The notes under the pieces were generated by a model. That model made no database searches and was not told the DNA's origin. It was given only the letters and a program-made list of their open reading frames with translations. A program made the translations under genes and the position numbers. A stretch of 12,433 nt of DNA, from contig JAFLSP010000004.1 in assembly GCA_022510885.1 (NCBI GenBank), positions 1 through 12,433 of the forward strand, given 5' to 3'. Origin of the DNA: Treponema sp. (GTDB lineage: Bacteria; Spirochaetota; Spirochaetia; Treponematales; Treponemataceae). Positions 6,459 to 11,669 of the stretch are shown piece by piece (the stretch's first letter is position 1; every line of letters begins with the position of its first letter).

Positions 6459-7251
6459 CAAGACGATATACTACGCGAAAGACCTCGATGAAGTGTTCTA
6501 TCAGCTCAAAACGATTTCAAGCCTGCACATCGTCGGCGGCTGTACGGCGACTGCCCCGCTTCCCGAAAAAACGCTCTCCGTGCGCGCCGTCCCCGAATTA
6601 TGCACGTTCGATAAATTCGAGCGTCACTTTGACTTTGGTTCTGCCGTCACGCTCGCGCATATCGAGGCAGTGGGACAAAACAACCTGCCGTCCGTGCTCT
6701 ATGAAGCCCTACGTGGCATGGCAAACCCGCCGGTGAAAAACCTCGCGACCATTGGCGGCAACATCTGCTGCCCCGACCACAAGCACACGCTCTACGCCCC
6801 CCTGCTCGCGCTGGACGCGCGTCTTGAACTGCGCAACGGGCAAAAGACCGACTATATCCCCATTATTCAGTTCAACGGCATACCGGAAGGTTTCCTGCTC
6901 ACCAAAATCCGCGTGCCGATTGAAGAATGGGAAGTCGCCGTGTTCAGGCGACTTGGACCGGCGCACATCATCACCGATATGTCGGCAGCGTTCGTATTCC
7001 TCGCGAACACGCAGAACGGGCAGCTATCGAACTTGCGCATCGCTTTTGCGGGCAGTTTTTGGTTCCGCAGCCTCGAACTAGAGAATAAGCTGATTGGCTC
7101 GCACCTGCCTATCCCCACGACGAGTATCCGCGAGCTGATGGAAGAAGCGAAGGTGCAGTTCGACCGCGCGGCAGGCGGAACGGCCGTCATGCCAATTCTA
7201 AAAGACCAATTTTTGAATGTCGTAAAATATTCGCTTGAGCAACTGACCTAG
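6448..7251 (+). CDS. FAD-binding subunit of the xanthine-dehydrogenase-like complex
   Basis: A 267-residue CoxM/XdhB-type flavin subunit. The start is set at ATG 6448 (MDSNKTIYYAKDLDEVF), where family similarity begins; an in-frame ATG 99 bases upstream would lie inside the Fe-S gene. HIVGGCTATAPL (27-38) matches the first FAD pyrophosphate loop (usually GGT.L; here GGCTA), and NLATIGGNICCPDHKHTLY (98-116) followed by APLLALDARLEL is the highly conserved second loop. Length is slightly below the usual 280-300, and the C-terminal CO-dehydrogenase-flavoprotein domain (about 160-267) is present but diverged. It should pass electrons between the [2Fe-2S] clusters and an external acceptor. It overlaps the Fe-S gene by 11 bp, so the two are coupled. 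It is the last gene of the operon, and its TAG stop overlaps the stop of the convergent gene. No terminator was found after it. Confidence 0.88.
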   Translation: MDSNKTIYYAKDLDEVFYQLKTISSLHIVGGCTATAPLPEKTLSVRAVPELCTFDKFERHFDFGSAVTLAHIEAVGQNNLPSVLYEALRGMANPPVKNLATIGGNICCPDHKHTLYAPLLALDARLELRNGQKTDYIPIIQFNGIPEGFLLTKIRVPIEEWEVAVFRRLGPAHIITDMSAAFVFLANTQNGQLSNLRIAFAGSFWFRSLELENKLIGSHLPIPTTSIRELMEEAKVQFDRAAGGTAVMPILKDQFLNVVKYSLEQLT

Positions 7252-8204
7252 AAACGGTGCACCCAGCGCACCGCAAAGAAATCCAAAAACCACTCACGCC
7301 CGGAAGCGACGAGCTGCGGCTCGTCGTCCTCGTCATCATGCGCCGTCGAAAAACTGCGTCGTGCGCTGATGTTTCCCACCAAATAAATGTCGTCTTTTTT
7401 CGTCAGCGAAACTTGCACCGTGGGACTGATAGTCACGCTCATAAACGCGCCGTCATACGTCTTGTCGAACTTGCCGTAGTCGCCGCCGTCAAAATGCCCC
7501 GTCAGTTCCGCCGTCACGGCGACCATCGAAAGCCGCATCGGCATCCGATAGCCGATGACGTAATACTGCTTGTATGTCCAACCGTCCGCCATGCCGCGCG
7601 TCGTGCGCCAGCTCCACAGCGTCGCGTCCGTGCCCGTCAGTGCCTCGTAGCCGACCGTGTACTCCGCAAGCGCGACGACGTGATGCCAGTCGCCCGGCCA
7701 TACCGCGGCAAGGTCGAACTGCACCGTCGCGCTCGCCCAGCCGTACAGATACCATGCATTGAACGGCGTAAGCGTCCTATACTCGCGCAAAGCCTCGTTG
7801 TATTCAGCAATACCGTCAGAAAACGTGCCGAGATTCCAGCCCGACCCCGCCATGCCGCCCGCCTTGAATTCGAGCATCGCCGCCGGCGAGAATTGCACGC
7901 TCACCTGCGGCAAGACGGAAACCGGCGTCAACTCAAACGAGCCGATGAACGTCAGATGGTTGCCGCGCTGCAAGGGATTATCGCGCACCAAAAACGGCAT
8001 CGCATACGCCACGTCAAAGCGCGTGCGCGCCTTCACGCTGCGGTATATGCCCTCCACCGCCGAAAAATGCGAACCGCCCGCCTCATACGCGGACTTAGGC
8101 TGATAGGCGAAATCCGACGTGAGCGAAAAAGAAAGCTCATTATCCTGCGCAACCAGCGCGCGCAACGACAGGAGCGCGCACGCGAAAAAAACTGACCGTC
8201 TCAT
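7248..8204 (-). CDS. Probable outer-membrane beta-barrel protein of unknown function
   Basis: A 318-residue exported protein read from ATG 8204. MRRSVFFACALLSLRALVAQ is a clear signal peptide; a longer frame upstream would bury it, and a promoter -10 lies at 8220-8215, so the upstream starts are not used. The mature protein is rich in aromatics and Gly, with alternating strands of about ten residues (for example YTVGYEAL, YYVIGYRMPM, LSMVAVTAEL, FMSVTISPTVQVSL, DIYLVGNISARRSF). It ends in a strand with terminal Phe (AVRWVHRF), the usual mark for BAM-dependent barrel insertion. About 12-14 strands seem possible. An acidic loop (HDDEDDEPQ) sits near the C-terminus. I do not recognise a named family. 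It is a single gene with its own promoter, convergent with the redox operon and divergent from nrdR. Confidence 0.72.
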   Translation of the reverse strand: MRRSVFFACALLSLRALVAQDNELSFSLTSDFAYQPKSAYEAGGSHFSAVEGIYRSVKARTRFDVAYAMPFLVRDNPLQRGNHLTFIGSFELTPVSVLPQVSVQFSPAAMLEFKAGGMAGSGWNLGTFSDGIAEYNEALREYRTLTPFNAWYLYGWASATVQFDLAAVWPGDWHHVVALAEYTVGYEALTGTDATLWSWRTTRGMADGWTYKQYYVIGYRMPMRLSMVAVTAELTGHFDGGDYGKFDKTYDGAFMSVTISPTVQVSLTKKDDIYLVGNISARRSFSTAHDDEDDEPQLVASGREWFLDFFAVRWVHRF

Positions 8205-8214
8205 AACCGCTTCA

Positions 8215-8243
8215 ATCATAAAGCCATTCGCAAAAAAAAACAA
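8215..8243 (-). promoter_or_regulatory. Promoter of the outer-membrane protein gene
   Basis: On the minus strand: TTGTTT (8243-8238), a 17-bp spacer that begins with a T-tract, and TATGAT (8220-8215, 5 of 6 to TATAAT). The predicted transcription start near 8208 lies only about four bases before the ATG at 8204, implying a nearly leaderless mRNA, which agrees with the lack of a good ribosome site. Confidence 0.5.
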
Positions 8244-8313
8244 CCGTGCGAGACGAAGCAAACCGTCAGCAGAAACTGTTCGGGAAAATCCAGCCAAAAG
8301 CACGGTTTTCCTC

Positions 8314-8342
8314 TTGCGGCAACATATCTAGTGCAGTATAAT
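8314..8342 (+). promoter_or_regulatory. Promoter of the nrdR-nrdD operon
   Basis: TTGCGG (8314-8319), an exact 17-bp spacer and a perfect TATAAT (8337-8342). Transcription should start near 8349, giving a leader of about 34 bases before the nrdR ATG at 8383. The -10 covers the upstream in-frame ATG at 8341, which therefore cannot be the start codon. Confidence 0.65.
8319..8334 (+). promoter_or_regulatory. Candidate NrdR box overlapping the promoter spacer
   Basis: GCAACATATCTAGTGC matches 11 of 16 positions of the NrdR-box consensus as I remember it (acaCwAtATaTwGtgt). It lies between the -35 and -10 of the nrdR promoter, where a bound repressor would block RNA polymerase. NrdR boxes usually occur in tandem; see 8362-8377 for a possible partner. 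This would give autoregulation and control of nrdD by dATP/ATP. Confidence 0.5.
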
Positions 8343-8361
8343 GCCTTTGGAACGTAAAAGT

Positions 8362-8377
8362 ACGCTAAATTTGGGGT
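8362..8377 (+). promoter_or_regulatory. Weak second NrdR box
   Basis: ACGCTAAATTTGGGGT also matches about 11 of 16 consensus positions and starts 43 bases after the first box, about four helical turns, so both would face the same side of the DNA. It lies in the short leader and overlaps the nrdR ribosome site. The right half is poor, so this call is tentative. Confidence 0.28.
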
Positions 8378-8382
8378 GGGAG

Positions 8383-8853
8383 ATGCGGTGTCCCTATTGC
8401 GGCAGCCTTGACGACAAAGTAATAGAATCCCGGACAATGGCAAGCGGAGAGGCAATCCGGCGCAGACGCGAGTGCGTCAGCTGCGGGTACCGCTTCACGA
8501 GCTACGAGAAAATCGACGAAAAGCCGTTCATGGTGGTCAAAAGCGACGGAAAGCGCCGCGAGCCGTTCGACCGCACCAAACTGGAGCGCGGCATTGAGCG
8601 CGCGCTTGAAAAACGTCCCGTCTCGCCGAACATGGTCGAGAATATCGTCAATGATATAGAAGACCAGGCGATTATGCGCGGCAAGGCAAACCGCGAGATT
8701 TCCACCATGGAACTGGGCGAGCTGGTACTCAAGCGGCTGCAGCAGGTGGACAAGGTAGCGTACATCCGTTTCGCGTCCGTCTACAAACATTTTGAGAATC
8801 TGGACGAATTCATCAACGAAGTAAACCGCATCGAAGGGGAAAAAAGTGAGTGA
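8383..8853 (+). CDS. nrdR: NrdR, ATP/dATP-sensing transcriptional repressor of ribonucleotide reductase genes
   Basis: A 156-residue protein, the standard NrdR length. The canonical start MRCPYCGS fixes ATG 8383; GGGGTGGGAG at 8373-8382 is the ribosome site. The N-terminal zinc ribbon has Cys3, Cys6, Cys31 and Cys34 (CPYC and CVSC), followed by GYRFTSYE. Residues about 49-139 form an ATP cone (MVVKSDGKRREPFDRTKL onward, ending VAYIRFASVYKHF). In known bacteria NrdR binds paired NrdR boxes when loaded with dATP and represses nrd operons. Here it is the first gene of an anaerobic reductase operon, with a candidate box in its own promoter. The last eight bases (GTGAGTGA) overlap the nrdD start, coupling the two. 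The C-terminal tail (NRIEGEKSE) is charged, as usual. Confidence 0.96.
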   Translation: MRCPYCGSLDDKVIESRTMASGEAIRRRRECVSCGYRFTSYEKIDEKPFMVVKSDGKRREPFDRTKLERGIERALEKRPVSPNMVENIVNDIEDQAIMRGKANREISTMELGELVLKRLQQVDKVAYIRFASVYKHFENLDEFINEVNRIEGEKSE

Positions 8854-10975
8854 ACAGACAAGCCAATCAGCGCAGTCAGTCTTTCCTGAGTGGCGCAGTT
8901 TTTTAGGAAATGACGGCGGAAGCGACGCGCAACCGTTCGTCAAGCAGGTCGTCAAACGCAACGGAAGTCTTGAGCCATACGACCGCACGAAAATCGAAAG
9001 CGCAATCGGCAAGGCAATCGAAGCCGTTGAGAAGCGCGCCAACCCCGACAAGGCGCAGTCACTCGCCGACAACGTGGAGGAACGACTGCGCGTATTGCTC
9101 GCAGGGCGGCGCGCGCACTCCATTCCCGCAATCGAAGAAATTCAGGACATCGTGGAAAACGTGCTGATTGAAGCAAAAGAAGTCGAGATTGCCAAGGCGT
9201 ACATTCTATACCGCGCCCGCCATGAAGCGATGCGCGACTCAAAACGTCTCATGCTCGACATCAACAAGACGATGGACGGCTACCTCGCGCAGACCGACTG
9301 GCGCGTGAACGAGAACGCGAACGTCAACTTCTCGCTCGGCGGGCTGATTCTGCACAACTCCGGCACGGTCACGGCGAACTACTGGCTCAAGAATATCTAT
9401 CCGCCCGAAATCGCCGAAGCACACCGCAACTGCGCGTTCCATATCCACGACCTGTCCATGTTCAGCGGCTACTGCGCGGGCTGGTCGCTACGACAGCTGA
9501 TTCAAGAAGGACTGGGCGGCGTGAGCGGGAAAATCTCCTCGCAGCCAGCCTCGCACCTTTCCACGCTCGTCAACCAGATGGTCAACTTCCTCGGCATCAT
9601 GCAGAACGAATGGGCGGGCGCGCAGGCGTTCAGTTCTTTTGACACCTACCTCGCGCCGTTCGTGCGCGCCGACGCGCTGAGCGAGAAAGACGTGCGCCAG
9701 TGTATCCAGAGTTTCGTGTTCGGCATCAACACACCGAGCCGCTGGGGGTCACAGGCGCCGTTCACGAACATCACGCTGGACTGGGTGTGCCCCGACGACC
9801 TGAAGGACAAGCCCGCCATCGTGGGCGGCGAAGAGCAGGAGTTCACCTACGGCGACTGCCAGGACGAGATGGACATCATCAACAAGGTCTTCATTCAAGT
9901 CATGCTGGAAGGCGACGCAGAAGGGCGCGGCTTCGGCTATCCTATCCCCACCTACAACATCACGCGGAATTTCAACTGGGACAGCGAAAACGCGCGGCTT
10001 CTGTTCGAGATGACCGGGCAGTACGGCACGCCCTACTTCCAGAATTTCGTCAATTCCGACCTTGACCCGGGCGACGTGCGCTCCATGTGCTGCCGCCTGC
10101 GCCTCGACAAGCGCGAGCTGCGCAAGCGTGGCGGCGGCTTGTTCGGCTCGGACGAATTCACGGGCAGCCTTGGCGTCGTGACCATCAACCTGCCGCAAAT
10201 CGGCTATCTCGCCAAAGATACGGAGGAATTCTACGCGCGGCTCGACTATCTGATGGATTTGGCGAAGCAGAGCCTTTCCATAAAGCGCAAGGTGATTCAG
10301 AAACTGCTCGACGGCGGGCTGTTCCCCTACACCCGGCGCTACCTGCGCACGTTGGACAACCACTTCAATACTATCGGACTGTGCGGTATGAACGAGTGCT
10401 GCCTCAACTTCCTCGGTGCGGACATCGTTGACCCCAAGGGGCATGAGTTTGCCTGCGAGGTGCTCGACCACATGCGCGCACGGATGCAGGACTATCAGGA
10501 GGAGACCGGCGAGCTGTTCAATCTTGAGGCGACCCCGGCAGAAAGCACGTCTTACCGGCTCGCCCGCCACGACAAGCAGAACTGCCCCGGCATCATTGCA
10601 AGCGGAACGGATGAGCCGTACTACACCAACAGCACGCAACTCCCCGTGGACTACACGAGCGATATTTTCGACGCGCTCGACCGGCAGGAGGATTTGCAGA
10701 CCAAATACACGGGCGGCACGGTGTTCCACACGTTCATGGGCGAGCAGATAAGCGACTGGCGCGCGTGCCGCGACCTGGTGCGCACCGTCATGCACAACTA
10801 CCGCATCCCCTACCTCACCATCAGCCCGACCTACTCCATCTGCCCCGTGCACGGCTACCTGAACGGCCAGCAGTTCGAGTGCCCCAAGTGCAAGGCAGAG
10901 CGCGAGCAGCAACTAAAGGTCAAACTCAAGAAACTGGAGCAGGAGCGCGCAACGATGCTTGCGGCAGCGACCTGA
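8846..10975 (+). CDS. nrdD: Class III (anaerobic) ribonucleoside-triphosphate reductase, catalytic chain lacking its glycyl-radical segment
   Basis: A 709-residue protein starting with GTG in an eight-base overlap with nrdR; GGGGA lies five bases upstream. Residues 31-128 are an ATP cone (VKQVVKRNGSLEPYDRTKI), the allosteric activity site. The ten-stranded barrel follows: SLGGLILHNSGTVTANYW (163-180), FSGYCAGWSL (Cys210), SRWGSQAPFTNITLDW, SMCCRLRLD (Cys415/Cys416, the probable thiyl-radical position), GSLGVVTINLPQIGYL and GLCGMNECCLNFLG (Cys513). It ends with a metal-binding motif, CPVH at 666-669 and CPKC at 679-682. Normal NrdD continues into a glycyl-radical hairpin; here the chain ends in a 27-residue charged helix (683-709) and has no radical glycine. 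That segment is encoded by a separate gene at 11109. Extra active-site cysteines fit a thioredoxin/redoxin-dependent rather than formate-dependent type (inference). It reduces NTPs to dNTPs without oxygen. Confidence 0.95.
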   Translation: MSEQTSQSAQSVFPEWRSFLGNDGGSDAQPFVKQVVKRNGSLEPYDRTKIESAIGKAIEAVEKRANPDKAQSLADNVEERLRVLLAGRRAHSIPAIEEIQDIVENVLIEAKEVEIAKAYILYRARHEAMRDSKRLMLDINKTMDGYLAQTDWRVNENANVNFSLGGLILHNSGTVTANYWLKNIYPPEIAEAHRNCAFHIHDLSMFSGYCAGWSLRQLIQEGLGGVSGKISSQPASHLSTLVNQMVNFLGIMQNEWAGAQAFSSFDTYLAPFVRADALSEKDVRQCIQSFVFGINTPSRWGSQAPFTNITLDWVCPDDLKDKPAIVGGEEQEFTYGDCQDEMDIINKVFIQVMLEGDAEGRGFGYPIPTYNITRNFNWDSENARLLFEMTGQYGTPYFQNFVNSDLDPGDVRSMCCRLRLDKRELRKRGGGLFGSDEFTGSLGVVTINLPQIGYLAKDTEEFYARLDYLMDLAKQSLSIKRKVIQKLLDGGLFPYTRRYLRTLDNHFNTIGLCGMNECCLNFLGADIVDPKGHEFACEVLDHMRARMQDYQEETGELFNLEATPAESTSYRLARHDKQNCPGIIASGTDEPYYTNSTQLPVDYTSDIFDALDRQEDLQTKYTGGTVFHTFMGEQISDWRACRDLVRTVMHNYRIPYLTISPTYSICPVHGYLNGQQFECPKCKAEREQQLKVKLKKLEQERATMLAAAT

Positions 10976-10990
10976 CGATTTCGGCAGACG

Positions 10991-11004
10991 CAGGCGAATG
11001 CCTG
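10991..11004 (+). promoter_or_regulatory. Short intercistronic hairpin after nrdD
   Basis: CAGGC-GAAT-GCCTG is a perfect five-base-pair stem with a four-base loop, 15 bases after the nrdD stop. It has no T-run, so it is not a rho-independent terminator. It is the first of two hairpins in this gap. Confidence 0.4.
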
Positions 11005-11020
11005 ACCGCCAAACAAACAA

Positions 11021-11051
11021 GGTTCTGACCGTCATGTCGCGCGTCAGAACC
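11021..11051 (+). promoter_or_regulatory. Nine-base-pair intercistronic hairpin between nrdD and the glycyl-radical gene
   Basis: GGTTCTGAC (11021-11029) and GTCAGAACC (11043-11051) are a perfect nine-base inverted repeat with a 13-base loop. No T-run follows, so termination is unlikely. It may be an mRNA-processing or stability element that lets the small radical protein be made at a different level from NrdD (inference). Confidence 0.5.
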
Positions 11052-11095
11052 GTATACACCAAGCCGACACGCCACCGGCATAACGGACACCAAAC

Positions 11096-11104
11096 GGGAG
11101 GAAG
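11096..11104 (+). promoter_or_regulatory. Strong ribosome binding site of the glycyl-radical/redoxin gene
   Basis: GGGAGGAAG with the GGAGG core seven bases from ATG 11109. It is the best ribosome site in the nrd operon. It sets the start at 11109 rather than an upstream in-frame ATG, and shows that this protein is translated independently, not by frameshifting from nrdD. Confidence 0.8.
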
Positions 11105-11108
11105 ACGA

Positions 11109-11639
11109 ATGGCAGCAAGACAACGGACACTTGAGGAAATCGACGCAGAAATCGCGGAGACGAAGGCCGCGCTCAAGGACGTACACGGTACGCAGACCGA
11201 AGTATACGCGCGCATCGTGGGCTATTACCGCGCCGTGCGCAACTGGAACAAAGGCAAGCGCGACGAATTTGACCACCGCAAACTCTTTGTCTACGACGGC
11301 ACGACACGCGAAACCGCGAATGATTGCGCCAACCGCACAGAACCGGCAACGGTCATCGTGCCGGCCGCCGCGCAAGAAGGCCCCAGCCACTACGAATGCT
11401 TCCTGCGCCGCACCTGTCCCAACTGCCCGCCCGTCAAAACCTACCTGGCAGGCTTGGCGATGGACGGAGCGCAGGTTGACGTGGACAGCGAAGCCGGGCT
11501 GCAAGCCGCCGCCGCAAAAGGCGTATTCGCCGCGCCGACCGTCATCTTCTACGACGCGCAGAATCGCGAAATCGGCAGGGCGCACAACGTCGCGGAACTG
11601 GACGCGCTTCTCGCACCTGCGGTGCAGGTTGCCTCATAA
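11109..11639 (+). CDS. Split-off NrdD glycyl-radical segment fused to a thioredoxin-fold redoxin
   Basis: A 176-residue protein in three parts. Residues 5-25 form an acidic helix with a heptad pattern (Leu8, Ile11, Ile15, Thr18, Leu22, Val25). Residues 29-61 (QTEVYARIVGYYRAV, then NWNKGKRDEFDHRKLF) are the C-terminal glycyl-radical hairpin of class III reductases, with Gly38 as the probable radical residue. After a linker rich in Ala, Pro and Thr (about 62-92), residues 94-170 form a thioredoxin/glutaredoxin-like domain: strand YECFLRR, active site Cys103-Pro-Asn-Cys106, and the cis-proline segment AAPTVIFYD with Pro143. The preceding NrdD lacks exactly this radical segment, so the two proteins probably make one enzyme: the Gly radical is lent to the NrdD barrel and the redoxin re-reduces its cysteines after each turnover (inference). 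It lies 133 bp after nrdD, with its own strong ribosome site, and 30 bp before nrdG. GrcA/YfiD spare-part proteins are an analogy, but here the partner has no radical site of its own. Confidence 0.85.
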   Translation: MAARQRTLEEIDAEIAETKAALKDVHGTQTEVYARIVGYYRAVRNWNKGKRDEFDHRKLFVYDGTTRETANDCANRTEPATVIVPAAAQEGPSHYECFLRRTCPNCPPVKTYLAGLAMDGAQVDVDSEAGLQAAAAKGVFAAPTVIFYDAQNREIGRAHNVAELDALLAPAVQVAS

Positions 11640-11669
11640 CGCGACGCCGCATCACACGCTTTTATACTA

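Noticed and set aside
5900..6736. 278-codon plus-strand open frame overlapping the Fe-S and FAD subunit genes
   Set aside because: Arg-rich alternative frame; both overlapped genes have exact cofactor motifs.
7255..7273. Hairpin CGGTGC/GCACCG as a terminator for the redox operon
   Set aside because: Only six base pairs and no T-run on the plus strand; it lies inside the C-terminal codons of the convergent gene, so it may simply reflect coding sequence.
7257..8195. 312-codon plus-strand open frame opposite the outer-membrane protein gene
   Set aside because: Extremely Arg/His-rich and motif-free, while the minus frame has a signal peptide, strand pattern and terminal Phe.
8341..8382. Upstream ATG extending NrdR by 14 residues
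   Set aside because: The ATG overlaps the TATAAT of the promoter, and every NrdR I know begins MxCPxC; ATG 8383 has its own ribosome site.
9749..10912. 387-codon minus-strand open frame opposite nrdD
   Set aside because: Antisense shadow of a highly conserved enzyme, Val/Ala/His-rich with no motif.
10959..11108. N-terminal extension of the radical/redoxin protein from an ATG inside the nrdD end
   Set aside because: It would translate the intercistronic hairpins into an Arg-rich segment without similarity; GGGAGGAAG at 11096-11104 clearly serves ATG 11109.
10976..11108. Programmed frameshift or readthrough joining nrdD to the glycyl-radical segment
   Set aside because: There is no slippery sequence at the nrdD stop, the gap is 133 bp, and the second gene has an independent strong ribosome site.
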